Source: Myroides phaeus (lineage in GTDB: Bacteria > Bacteroidota > Bacteroidia > Flavobacteriales > Flavobacteriaceae). Taken from it: a stretch of 64,000 nt of DNA. Below the pieces are notes generated by a model. The model did no database searches and had not been told where the DNA came from. It saw nothing but the letters and a program-made list of their open reading frames with translations. Below, one piece after another: positions 41,731 through 50,097 of the stretch; the stretch's first letter is position 1; the number at the start of each line of letters is the position of its first letter. Location: the NCBI RefSeq assembly GCF_900099675.1, contig NZ_FNDQ01000012.1:30486-94485 (forward strand). The letters are read 5' to 3'. The position numbers and the translations under genes are program-made.

Positions 41731-42735
41731 ATGACTTTTGACGAGCAACTTCAAGAAAAAATTGACTTAAAAACAAAACCAATAAAAGCACTTGGACTAT
41801 TAGAGGATATTGCTTTTAAAATAGGGAGAATTCAACAATCTTTAACGCCACAACTTATTAATCCTACAATTGTGGTTTTTGCAGCAGACCACGGTTTAGC
41901 TAAAGAAGGTATTAGTGCCTATCCTCAAGAGGTAACGTTTCAAATGGTCAGTAATTTTCTAAATGAAGGAGCGGCGATTAATGTGTTTTGTAAACAAAAT
42001 AATATCGACTTAAAAATTGTGGATGCTGGTGTAAACCACAACTTTCCTTTATCTCCAATATTAATAGATGCTAAGGCAGGATATGGTACAAAAAATTTAT
42101 TAGCAAATCAGGCGATGTCTGAAAGTGAATTAAACTTTTGTTTCAAAATGGGACAAAAGATAGTAGGTGATATCGCTAAAAAGGGTACAAATATTATTGG
42201 CTTTGGAGAAATGGGAATTGGAAACACTTCTTCTGCTTCTTTATTAATGAGTGTTTTCTTGGACTTGCCAATTGATAAATGTGTAGGCAATGGTACTGGA
42301 TTAAATGCAAAACAATTGCAACAGAAAAAACAGACACTTACTGCTGTATTAGACGCACATCCAAAACCAAAAACACCACAAGAAACACTTATGTTCTTTG
42401 GTGGTTTTGAAATTGCACAAATGTGTGCTGCTATGTTAGAAGCGTATGAACACAATATGATTATCTTAGTAGATGGTTTTATTGCTTCAAGTGCTTTTTT
42501 ATGTGCTAATAGAATTAACCCTAAAATAATAAACAACGCGATATTCTGTCATAAATCAGATGAAATTGGCCATAACTTAATGCTTCGCTCTTTAGAACAA
42601 AAAGCGATTTTAGACTTAGGAATGCGCTTAGGAGAAGGGACGGGCTGTGCTTTAGCTTATCCTATTATCGAAAATGCTGTTGCCTTTTTAAATAATATGG
42701 CAAGTTTTCAATCTGCTAATGTGTCAAACAAATGA
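41731..42735 (+). CDS. cobT: Nicotinate-nucleotide-dimethylbenzimidazole phosphoribosyltransferase
   Basis: Makes alpha-ribazole phosphate, the lower ligand precursor of cobalamin, from dimethylbenzimidazole and nicotinate mononucleotide. The 334 residues start at the ATG at 41731. An upstream TTG at 41707 overlaps the promoter box. Motifs include VVFAADHGLAKEGISAYPQEVT, GFGEMGIGNTSSAS and LGMRLGEGTGCALAYP, where the Glu is the catalytic base. It overlaps cobS by 4 bp. Together with cobS and a phosphatase it forms the nucleotide-loop assembly module used for cobinamide salvage. Confidence 0.96.
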   Translation: MTFDEQLQEKIDLKTKPIKALGLLEDIAFKIGRIQQSLTPQLINPTIVVFAADHGLAKEGISAYPQEVTFQMVSNFLNEGAAINVFCKQNNIDLKIVDAGVNHNFPLSPILIDAKAGYGTKNLLANQAMSESELNFCFKMGQKIVGDIAKKGTNIIGFGEMGIGNTSSASLLMSVFLDLPIDKCVGNGTGLNAKQLQQKKQTLTAVLDAHPKPKTPQETLMFFGGFEIAQMCAAMLEAYEHNMIILVDGFIASSAFLCANRINPKIINNAIFCHKSDEIGHNLMLRSLEQKAILDLGMRLGEGTGCALAYPIIENAVAFLNNMASFQSANVSNK

Positions 42736-43508
42736 TTCGGAGGCAACTAATTTATATTGCAACAGCTATTATGTTCTTCACCAGAATACCTATACCGTTT
42801 AAAATACCGTATAGCGAAGAAATAATGAATAAATCACAGCGATACTTTCCCTTTATTGGTTATATCGTAGGTGGTGTGGCGGCAGCGAGCTTTTTCTTAT
42901 TCCAATTCTTATTTTCAATTGACATCGCTATTGTACTATCAATGTGTATCTCTGTGTTATTAACAGGGGCATTTCACGAAGACGGTTTTACTGATGTATG
43001 TGATTCTTTTGGTGGTGGTTATGGCAAAGAAAAAATAATGACTATTATGAAGGATAGTCGTATTGGTGCTTATGGCGTAATTGGTATTGTACTGTTGCTT
43101 TTACTAAAATTTCTTGCCTTACACGAACTTGGAAGTGCATCTATTTCATTAGTAGTCATTACGCTAATAAATGCGCATATTACCAGTAGATTTCACGCTT
43201 CTACAATGATTTACACACATCAATATGTACGCGACACAGACCAAAGTAAATCAAAACCATTAGCTAATAAAAGGTTACCTTATCAATCATTATTATTTTC
43301 ACTTACCATAACACTTGTTCCCTTTTTCCTTTATAACAACTGGATTTTTATTCTCAGTTTTTTTATCAGCTATTTGGGTAAACTCTATTTAGCTTATTAC
43401 TTTAAAAAACACATCGGTGGATATACAGGCGATTGTTTAGGAACCATACAACAAGTATGTGAAGTGCTATTTTACCTATCAACTATACTATTATGGAAAT
43501 TTATGTAA
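42732..43508 (+). CDS. cobS: Adenosylcobinamide-GDP ribazoletransferase (cobalamin synthase)
   Basis: An integral membrane enzyme joining adenosylcobinamide-GDP to alpha-ribazole (phosphate), the last assembly step of cobalamin. The 258 residues contain several hydrophobic helices and the conserved active-site segment FHEDGFTDVCDSFGGGYGKEK, followed by MKDSRIGAYGVIG, all hallmarks of CobS. It overlaps cobT by 4 bp and the phosphatase by 16 bp, so the three are translationally coupled. The kinase/guanylyltransferase CobU or CobP that makes its substrate is not in this operon. Confidence 0.96.
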   Translation: MIRRQLIYIATAIMFFTRIPIPFKIPYSEEIMNKSQRYFPFIGYIVGGVAAASFFLFQFLFSIDIAIVLSMCISVLLTGAFHEDGFTDVCDSFGGGYGKEKIMTIMKDSRIGAYGVIGIVLLLLLKFLALHELGSASISLVVITLINAHITSRFHASTMIYTHQYVRDTDQSKSKPLANKRLPYQSLLFSLTITLVPFFLYNNWIFILSFFISYLGKLYLAYYFKKHIGGYTGDCLGTIQQVCEVLFYLSTILLWKFM

Positions 43509-44053
43509 TGCGACACACCGCGGTAGATGTCCCCACTGGCGTATGCTACGGTCAAACTGATGTACCCTTGTTAAATGGCTACACAGATGAAATAAAAATA
43601 ACCAAGCAACGAATACCTAACGATATTGATGCAATCTTTTCAAGTCCTTTGAGAAGATGTACGTTTATCGCAGAAGAATTCAACCAGTTTTACTCCACTG
43701 ATGATAGGCTATTAGAAATGGATTTTGGAGCTTGGGAAATGCAACCTTGGGATGAGATTTCGAAACAAAGTTTTGACAACTGGATGAGCGATATTGTGAA
43801 TACATCTCCTCCTTATGGGGAGAACCTTATGACTGTACAACAAAGAGTAACGTCCTTTTTAGACGAATTAAGACAGCAGAAATACAACAAGGTTTTATTA
43901 ATTACACACGGAGGTCCTATGAGATGTATGTGGAATTATCTTTTGAATACGCCTTTAGAAAATACATTCAAAATTCCTGTTGGCTATGGTGAGGTCTTGC
44001 ACTTTAACCTTGGAGAAACGAAGAAAGACGACTATATCGTTGAAAAAATGTAG
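43493..44053 (+). CDS. cobC: Histidine phosphatase, probable alpha-ribazole phosphatase
   Basis: A 186-residue cytosolic phosphatase of the phosphoglycerate-mutase-like family. The catalytic His sits in the N-terminal MRHT motif (M6-T9). Other conserved pieces are GQTDVPL, FSSPLRRC, LEMDFGAWE and the second His in ITHGGPMR. In the cobTS context it most likely dephosphorylates alpha-ribazole phosphate (CobC role). The family is broad, so the substrate is inferred from position. Its start lies inside the cobS end. Confidence 0.88.
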   Translation: MEIYVMRHTAVDVPTGVCYGQTDVPLLNGYTDEIKITKQRIPNDIDAIFSSPLRRCTFIAEEFNQFYSTDDRLLEMDFGAWEMQPWDEISKQSFDNWMSDIVNTSPPYGENLMTVQQRVTSFLDELRQQKYNKVLLITHGGPMRCMWNYLLNTPLENTFKIPVGYGEVLHFNLGETKKDDYIVEKM

Positions 44054-44150
44054 GCATACTATAGCAACTTCTCAGAAGGTATTTTCTTGATTAAAGTCAA
44101 TAGTTCTTTGTTTGTGAAGTCACATCTTTGTCATATATATACTTGACAAG

Positions 44151-44573
44151 ATGAAAATAGAAACACGTATAACTATTCAAGCGACTAAAAAACAAATTTG
44201 GGATGTATTAATGGACTTTCAAGAATACCCGAATTGGAATCCCTTTATTTCGCATATAGAAGGACAGGCTGTGATTGGAATGCCTTTGTTTATTCAACTT
44301 CCTACAATGTCTTTTAAACCAATTGTATTTAGCAATAGAAAAGAACGCTACTTTAGTTGGAAAGGAAAATTACTATGCAAAGGTATTTTTGACGGACACC
44401 ATTGTTTTACAATAAAACAGATTAATGAAGGACAATGTGAGTTTTACCACTGTGAAGAATTTTCAGGAATCCTTGTTCCTTTCTTGAAAAAAAAATTACA
44501 AACTGAAACTTTAGCTGGTTTCATTGCGATGAATAAAGCTTTAAAAGAACAAGTAGAAAAGGTGCATTTATAA
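44151..44573 (+). CDS. SRPBCC (START-like) ligand-binding protein
   Basis: A 140-residue protein of the SRPBCC superfamily, which forms a hydrophobic cavity for a small ligand. Features are the N-terminal strand IETRITIQATKKQIWDVLMDFQEYPNWNPFI, the family hallmark for helix 1, and a C-terminal long helix LAGFIAMNKALKEQVEKV. It is not secreted and stands alone between cobC and a convergent lipoprotein gene. Ligand unknown. The family includes lipid- and polyketide-binding members and coenzyme Q chaperones. Confidence 0.85.
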   Translation: MKIETRITIQATKKQIWDVLMDFQEYPNWNPFISHIEGQAVIGMPLFIQLPTMSFKPIVFSNRKERYFSWKGKLLCKGIFDGHHCFTIKQINEGQCEFYHCEEFSGILVPFLKKKLQTETLAGFIAMNKALKEQVEKVHL

Positions 44574-44576
44574 CAT

Positions 44577-44608
44577 AAAAAAAGCTCGTTGAATCAACGA
44601 GCTTTTTT
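44577..44608. terminator. Bidirectional hairpin terminator
   Basis: A 14-bp stem AAAAAGCTCGTTGA / TCAACGAGCTTTT with a very short loop, between the convergent SRPBCC gene and the EF-hand lipoprotein gene. Confidence 0.88.
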
Positions 44609-44611
44609 ATC

Positions 44612-45370
44612 TTATTCTAAAATTTCTATTTCTTTCTCTACACGTAAAGGGTCGTAACTAATCACTTCCCAATCTTTATCTAATAAATTGATGTAGTAAT
44701 AATTTACATTATCATCTTTATCAAACGCACCATTTTTATTAATATCTTCAATTGTTCTAAAGTACAATCTATTTTGAGCATCTATTACAGTCCAATCTAA
44801 CACTTCGTGTAAGTTTTCACTCAACCTTTTAAAACTTTTCCCATTAGACCTACTAATGTAGAGTGTCTTGATGTCATTAGAGTCAATCTTACCATCTCTA
44901 TTTGTATCCGCGTCAAAAATACTATACACTAAAATATTCTTATTGAATTTCTCGGCAATAGTGTTTAAATAGGTAACACTTTGGATTTGTATTTTAGCAT
45001 CCGTCAAGGGTCTAATTTCTAAAGAATCTTTGTGTTGAAACATCAAATTCTCAAGATATCCTGTTAATTCAAAAGGTGCATAATTTGAAACAGTATAAGA
45101 AGTTTGACTTACTTTACTCATACCACTTTTAGAAGTATAGCTATAAACGCGTACTTCACCAACTGGGTGAATTAAATAATTAGACTGCCCCATTAAAACA
45201 GGTAAGTCAGCGATACGAATATCCTCTGCTCTTTCTTTTTCTTTTACTGGTTCAGTACCAACCGTAGAAGAACTCTCGTCTTTATAACTAACTTTTGGCT
45301 TCCCTTCTTCTTGTTTACAAGCTCCAAATACTAAAAATATTCCTAAAAACAATCCTACGCCTAATTTCAT
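44612..45370 (-). CDS. Lipoprotein with two EF-hand-like calcium loops
   Basis: A 252-residue lipoprotein with the lipobox FGAC (Cys at position 18) after a hydrophobic signal. Two loops match the DxNxDGxIDxxD calcium-binding pattern: DTNRDGKIDSNDI near residue 155 and DINKNGAFDKDDN near residue 210. They are each followed by a beta strand (TLYISRS, YYYINLL), so they are of the dockerin/EF-hand-like kind in a beta-rich protein rather than a calmodulin fold. A Pro/Glu/Lys-rich linker precedes the domain. Function unknown. Confidence 0.8.
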   Translation of the reverse strand: MKLGVGLFLGIFLVFGACKQEEGKPKVSYKDESSSTVGTEPVKEKERAEDIRIADLPVLMGQSNYLIHPVGEVRVYSYTSKSGMSKVSQTSYTVSNYAPFELTGYLENLMFQHKDSLEIRPLTDAKIQIQSVTYLNTIAEKFNKNILVYSIFDADTNRDGKIDSNDIKTLYISRSNGKSFKRLSENLHEVLDWTVIDAQNRLYFRTIEDINKNGAFDKDDNVNYYYINLLDKDWEVISYDPLRVEKEIEILE

Positions 45371-45390
45371 AATATGAGTGTTTAATAAAT

Positions 45391-45398
45391 CAAAGATA
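45391..45398 (-). promoter_or_regulatory. -7 promoter box of the EF-hand lipoprotein
   Basis: TATCTTTG on the minus strand, about 21 bp before the ATG at 45370. Confidence 0.6.
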
Positions 45399-45494
45399 CT
45401 TAATTCGTGTTTTTATACATCAAAATGAGTAATCTATTTTTTAGCTAAAGTTCCCTACAACTATATAGACTACCCTTAAAAACATATTCATTGC

Positions 45495-47186
45495 CTATTT
45501 AATGAAGAAATGAGATTCAAAAACACCTTCATTTCCTACATTATCAGTAACTTTTATAACAACGTCATTTCTTCCTGAAACAACAACCTTATCGCTAAAC
45601 TTATGTACAATTTTCTTTGTTTTATAATCGTAATCTAACAAAGCCCATTTTCCGTTAATTGTTCCCACAATAGATGAAATACCAGCTACATCATCAGAAA
45701 TTAAAAAAGAAACTTCTGTTGCACTACTAATCCATTGTCCTTCTTCAAAACTCGGTTTGTAAATCTTAGGTGCTAATTCATCCGTTAAAATCTTATAGTC
45801 TCCAAAACTCTTTGTGTAGATAGTCCACAGATTTCCTTTTTTAGTTGTTTTGAAATAATCTCTTTTTCCCCCATCAACACGAGCGATAAATGCTTTATCT
45901 CTATTTGATATATCCATATTAGAAGTATCAAATGTAATGGCAATACTTTTCGCCATTGGAACAACAGGCTTATGTAATTTCAACACATTATTTGCAACAG
46001 ACATATTCATTTCAAAATCATTGTAAAACGCTTTAACAGGTATACTCACTGTTACGTTCTCCTTTTCAAAAATATAATCTCTATCTGCATTAATTTTATA
46101 CTCTCCCGACTCCACTTTTCTTGTATTCTGAACTACTTCATCAGCATATTCAACCGGAATGCTAATTGTTTTTGTGTTTCCGTGATAATCAGCCAGCACG
46201 ATTTTATACGTATAATTCTCCCCTGCTTTCACATTAATTTGTCCTTTAGAAGCATCTATTGATAAAACCGAAAGATTATAAGGTTTGTCATAAAACAACT
46301 TCTGTACTTTCTTTCTTGTTGTAACAAAGCGTTCATAGTCAATTAATGCATTAACCAATCCGCTTTCAGCAAATGAAAAACGGTCGAACTTATAATTAAA
46401 GACGCGCTTGCTATTTACAAATGTTTCAACAGCATAAACACCATTTTTATTTGTGTTGAAATTAGCCGTATCGTGAATATCAATTCCAAAACCAATAGTC
46501 CCTTTCGCTTTAATAGGCGAAACTAAAAGCGTTCCATCACTTTGAGTAACATACGATAATTGCTGAGGAATTTGTCCTTGGTTTACAACTGCATCATCAC
46601 TCAATGGATAGACAAAAACGGCATTAACAGAAGGAACCTGCGTATCAGTCAACATTTTATCCATTCCCTCACCCAATGGGTTTAAGATTTGTTGCGTCTG
46701 CGTATCTCTAAACTCATAGTGTAAATGTGGTCCACCAGAGCCACCCGTATTACCAGTATAGGCAATAATTTGTCCACGTTTTACAGCAAGTTGATTTTTA
46801 CGAGGAAATATTTCAATTTCAAAACTCTTTTCAGCATAATGTCTGTTTTTCACTAAATCCGCAATTTCGCCAGCATAGCTATCCAAGTGTCCGTAAACAG
46901 TTGTTTGTCCATTTGGATGATCGATATATAAAGCTTTACCATATCCCCAAGTAGAAACTTTAATTCGCGATACGTAACCATCAGCAGGAGCATAAACCGG
47001 TAGTCCTGTACGCTGTTGCGTCTTAATATCAAGTCCGGCGTGGAAGTGAGTTCCTCTTAACTCTCCAAAATTACCAGAAGCATTAATAGGAATATGTAAT
47101 GGATTGTCAAATTGAAGGGCGTTGTTATTTTGAGCGTAAACACCGAAACCGCATAAGATAATACCAGTAAGTACTCTTACATTCAT
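45495..47186 (-). CDS. M23 (LytM) family metallopeptidase
   Basis: A 563-residue exported protein. A signal peptide occupies about residues 1-18 (ending VYAQ). The LytM zinc site is H49 and D53 in THFHAGLDIKT, with H154 and H156 in GGPHLHYEF. H100 (VYGHLDSY) completes the active site, so the enzyme should be active on peptidoglycan peptides or other Gly-rich links. Residues 170-563 form several beta-sandwich domains. The C-terminal one resembles a Y_Y_Y/Ig-like domain (LISDDVAGISSIVGTINGKW). It may remodel the cell wall in the periplasm. Confidence 0.93.
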   Translation of the reverse strand: MNVRVLTGIILCGFGVYAQNNNALQFDNPLHIPINASGNFGELRGTHFHAGLDIKTQQRTGLPVYAPADGYVSRIKVSTWGYGKALYIDHPNGQTTVYGHLDSYAGEIADLVKNRHYAEKSFEIEIFPRKNQLAVKRGQIIAYTGNTGGSGGPHLHYEFRDTQTQQILNPLGEGMDKMLTDTQVPSVNAVFVYPLSDDAVVNQGQIPQQLSYVTQSDGTLLVSPIKAKGTIGFGIDIHDTANFNTNKNGVYAVETFVNSKRVFNYKFDRFSFAESGLVNALIDYERFVTTRKKVQKLFYDKPYNLSVLSIDASKGQINVKAGENYTYKIVLADYHGNTKTISIPVEYADEVVQNTRKVESGEYKINADRDYIFEKENVTVSIPVKAFYNDFEMNMSVANNVLKLHKPVVPMAKSIAITFDTSNMDISNRDKAFIARVDGGKRDYFKTTKKGNLWTIYTKSFGDYKILTDELAPKIYKPSFEEGQWISSATEVSFLISDDVAGISSIVGTINGKWALLDYDYKTKKIVHKFSDKVVVSGRNDVVIKVTDNVGNEGVFESHFFIK

Positions 47187-47337
47187 AACAATAAAACTTT
47201 TTGGCTAAAATACATAATAACAGCCAAAATAATTAGTATTATAACTTAAAATGAACAACATAGCTAACAGCTTGTAAATTATGTACAGAAATTTTCTTTT
47301 TTTTTTATGAAAGCTTTTTAAATATGAATACTAATTG

Positions 47338-47345
47338 TAACTTTG
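47338..47345 (+). promoter_or_regulatory. -7 promoter box of the coiled-coil/zapA operon
   Basis: TAACTTTG, 30 bp before the ATG at 47375. Confidence 0.65.
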
Positions 47346-47374
47346 TAGTATTAGGATAGTGAATATTAAGCGTA

Positions 47375-47665
47375 ATGAGTGAACTAACTGATGTTGTCAA
47401 TTCTTTGGAAATTAAGTTTGCAAGACTTGTACAAAGACTGAATGTATTAGAAGCTGAAAATACAGAGTTGAAAAAGACTTTGCTTTCAGCAGAAGAGGAA
47501 ATTCGAAGAAATGAAAAGCAGTTAGATTCAATTTATGAAAAGTATGAATCGTTACGTTTAGCGAGTTCACTATTGGGCAGTGAAGAGAATAGAAGAGATA
47601 CGAAACTGAAGATAAATTCATTGATTAAAGAAATCGATCAATGTATAGCTCATCTCACAAAATAG
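47375..47665 (+). CDS. Coiled-coil protein preceding ZapA (ZapB-like in form)
   Basis: A 96-residue, almost entirely helical protein. Residues 12-62 show clear heptad spacing (KFARLVQRLNVLEAENTELKKTLLSAEEEI, split by the heptad pattern L-x6-L). There is no membrane segment or signal. It lies 6 bp upstream of zapA and shares its promoter. In E. coli a small coiled-coil protein, ZapB, bridges the ZapA-FtsZ ring to other partners, so a Z-ring-associated role is an attractive but unproven inference. I see no named domain. Confidence 0.75.
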   Translation: MSELTDVVNSLEIKFARLVQRLNVLEAENTELKKTLLSAEEEIRRNEKQLDSIYEKYESLRLASSLLGSEENRRDTKLKINSLIKEIDQCIAHLTK

Positions 47666-47671
47666 GGGTAT

Positions 47672-47974
47672 ATGAGTAAAAATGATGAACAATTAAAGAT
47701 TAAATTATCAATTGCAGATAGGGTTTACCCACTAACAGTTGGTTATTCTCAGGAGGAGGCCTTGCGTTCTGCTTCTAAGAAAATTGATATAATGATTCAT
47801 CAATTTGAAGAAAATTATGCTGTTAGAGATAAGCAAGATGTTTTAGCGATGTGTGCATTACAGTTTGCCTCGCAAAAAGAACAGAAAACAATTGACACTA
47901 CAGAAGGATATACAAAAGCTGTGGATAGATTAATAAAACTGGATGAAGCTTTAGATCGTATTCTATCAAAATAA
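47672..47974 (+). CDS. zapA: Cell division protein ZapA
   Basis: A 100-residue FtsZ-ring stabiliser. The N-terminal globular part has the motif KLSIADRVYPLTVGYSQEEALRSASKKIDIMI, the ZapA signature, including the Y-P strand and an arginine in the first helix. The remainder is a dimerising coiled coil (YTKAVDRLIKLDEALDRIL). It is preceded by the coiled-coil gene, and a 6S-like RNA and rny follow. zapA next to 6S RNA is also seen in E. coli. Confidence 0.9.
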   Translation: MSKNDEQLKIKLSIADRVYPLTVGYSQEEALRSASKKIDIMIHQFEENYAVRDKQDVLAMCALQFASQKEQKTIDTTEGYTKAVDRLIKLDEALDRILSK

Positions 47975-48012
47975 ATTCGACATCACGTTCTTTACATAAG
48001 ACTAAAAATACT

Positions 48013-48175
48013 GCTCACATTAGTACTGTTTGATAAACTCAACACAAACAAATTAAAATGGGTGAATCTTTGCTACTAAAGCACGCTGCGTTAAGCAGAT
48101 CCTTGAACAGCAGGCTAACTCAAAACTTGTTATTTAGAGAGTTTACGCGACTCAAACTGATGTGAGCTTTTTTTA
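48013..48175 (+). ncRNA. ssrS: 6S-like RNA (6S-Flavo type)
   Basis: The 220-bp gap between zapA and rny can fold as a long closed rod, as 6S RNA does. The 5' arm GCTCACATTAGT..TTTGA.TAAACTC (48013-48040) pairs with the 3' arm GAGTTTA..TCAAACTGATGTGAGC (48140-48167). A large unpaired central bubble and a smaller apical hairpin (CTGC-GTTAA-GCAG) lie inside. A T run follows the closing helix and ends the transcript. 6S RNA mimics an open promoter and inhibits sigma-70-type RNA polymerase. The position next to zapA and the fold support the call. Confidence 0.8.
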
Positions 48176-48197
48176 TATATAATTTATAGGAACATTT

Positions 48198-49763
48198 ATG
48201 GAAATATTATTGATGACCATTGGAGGAATTGTGATCGGTGCCGCAATAGGCTTCATGGTAGCAAAATACCTTGAAAAAAACCATGCTTCTTCTATATTGA
48301 AAAACGCAGAGGGGGAAGTAAAGACAATTTTACGTGACGCAAAAGCAGAAGGTGAAGCAATCAAGAAAGAAAAAATATTACAAGCAAAAGAGAAATTCAT
48401 TGAATTAAAATCTGAACACGAGCAAGTAATATTAAGTAGAGATAAAAAAATTGCTGAAGCTGAAAAGAGAACAAGAGATAAAGAATCTCAAATCTCAAGT
48501 GAATTAGCTAAAGCAAAGAAGGCTGTTGAAGAAGGAGAAAAAAGAGTTAAAGATTACAATCATAAACTTGAAATTATTGAAAGAAAACAAGAGGAAATTG
48601 AAAAACTTCACCGTACTCAAGTTGAACAATTAGAAATAATCTCTGGGTTAACTGCAGAAGAAGCTAAAAACCAAATCATTGAAAGTTTAAAAACAGAAGC
48701 TAAAGCAAACGCAATGGCATCTATTCAAGAAACAATTGAAGAGGCGAAACTTACTGCTCAACAAGAAGCTAAAAAGATTATTATCAATACTATCCAACGT
48801 ATTGGAACAGAAGAAGCAGTTGAAAACTGTGTATCTGTATTCAATATCGAATCTGATGATGTAAAAGGTAGAATTATTGGTAGAGAAGGAAGAAATATTA
48901 GAGCTATTGAAGCTGCAACTGGTGTAGAAATCATCGTTGACGATACTCCAGAAGCTATTATCCTTTCTTGTTTTGACCCAGTAAGAAGAGAGATTGCTCG
49001 TTTATCTTTACACCGTTTAGTAACAGATGGTCGTATTCACCCTGCAAGAATTGAAGAGGTAGTTGCTAAAACTACTAAGCAAATTGAAGAGGAGATCATT
49101 GAAATTGGTAAAAGAACTGTTATTGATTTAGGAATTCACGGATTACACCCTGAATTAATCAAAATAGTAGGTAGAATGAAATACCGTTCATCTTATGGAC
49201 AGAACTTACTACAACACTCAAGAGAGGTTGCTAAGCTTTGTGGTTTGATGGCGGCTGAATTAGGATTAAATGTTAAGTTAGCTAAACGTGCTGGATTACT
49301 TCACGATATTGGTAAAGTGCCAGAAACAGAAAGCGAACTACCACACGCAATCTTAGGTATGCAATGGGCTGAGAAATATGGTGAAAAACCAGAGGTTTGT
49401 AACGCTATTGGAGCTCACCACGACGAAATCGAAATGACTACGTTAATTGCTCCTATTATTCAAGTATGTGATGCTATTTCTGGAGCAAGACCAGGTGCAA
49501 GACGTCAAGTATTAGATTCTTACATCCAACGTCTAAAAGATCTTGAAAGCATTGCTAACGAATTCAACGGTGTGAAAAATGCTTATGCTATTCAAGCTGG
49601 TAGAGAATTACGTGTAATCGTAGAGAGTGAAAAAGTAACTGATGATATGGCGGCAACGCTTTCGTTTGATATTTCTCAAAAAATTCAAACAGAAATGACT
49701 TACCCAGGTCAAGTGAAAATCACTGTAATTAGAGAAACAAGAGCAATTAACATTGCTAAATAA
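48198..49763 (+). CDS. rny: Ribonuclease Y
   Basis: A membrane-anchored endoribonuclease that starts mRNA decay. It has 521 residues. The N-terminal transmembrane helix spans about 3-21, a long coiled coil with Lys/Glu/Ala covers about 25-160, the KH domain follows with [15 protein letters not shown] near 215-229, and the HD metal-dependent domain carries [10 protein letters not shown] near residue 371. A second HD-type His motif is in GAHHDEIE. The length and domain order match the family exactly. It is followed by a strong terminator. Confidence 0.97.
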   Translation: MEILLMTIGGIVIGAAIGFMVAKYLEKNHASSILKNAEGEVKTILRDAKAEGEAIKKEKILQAKEKFIELKSEHEQVILSRDKKIAEAEKRTRDKESQISSELAKAKKAVEEGEKRVKDYNHKLEIIERKQEEIEKLHRTQVEQLEIISGLTAEEAKNQIIESLKTEAKANAMASIQETIEEAKLTAQQEAKKIIINTIQRIGTEEAVENCVSVFNIESDDVKGRIIGREGRNIRAIEAATGVEIIVDDTPEAIILSCFDPVRREIARLSLHRLVTDGRIHPARIEEVVAKTTKQIEEEIIEIGKRTVIDLGIHGLHPELIKIVGRMKYRSSYGQNLLQHSREVAKLCGLMAAELGLNVKLAKRAGLLHDIGKVPETESELPHAILGMQWAEKYGEKPEVCNAIGAHHDEIEMTTLIAPIIQVCDAISGARPGARRQVLDSYIQRLKDLESIANEFNGVKNAYAIQAGRELRVIVESEKVTDDMAATLSFDISQKIQTEMTYPGQVKITVIRETRAINIAK

Positions 49764-49770
49764 TAAAACA

Positions 49771-49803
49771 AAAAAGGAGTTATTTTTCAATAACTCCTTT
49801 TTT
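49771..49803 (+). terminator. Hairpin terminator of rny
   Basis: A 12-bp stem AAAAGGAGTTAT / ATAACTCCTTTT with a short loop and T run, 8 bp after the stop codon. Confidence 0.88.
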
Positions 49804-49805
49804 TA

Positions 49806-50097
49806 TGCTTAAAACTAATGTTCTTTATTCATCTTGTTCATCAAATAGCTCTTCTAAATTATAATCACTTCCATTTTTAGAAGAGTGAAACTAAAGCCAA
49901 ACTACTTTTCTCATATATACCCCCCATAGATCTACCTGCCAGCTTATTTTTATTTGTGTTAAGCAAAATAGTCTGCTATTTATTATTATCCAACATCTAT
50001 CTACTTCTTATAAATTAGCCACAATTCATATTTTTTTACTGCATTTGACCAAACACCTTAAACACTAAACTTAAACAAGCAGACCAATAAATATTAG
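49806..50097. other. Intergenic region between rny and xerD
   Basis: About 290 bp. It contains only a short C-terminal-like coding relic (49825-49890, minus). The rest is AT-rich and I see no other structure. Confidence 0.5.
49825..49890 (-). pseudogene. Possible C-terminal relic of a lost gene
   Basis: A 21-codon minus-strand frame reads FHSSKNGSDYNLEELF and then DEQDE before a stop codon. It has no start codon, and a stop lies immediately upstream. The acidic, protein-like composition in an otherwise AT-rich gap suggests the tail of a gene that has been deleted. Chance is possible at this length. Confidence 0.3.
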
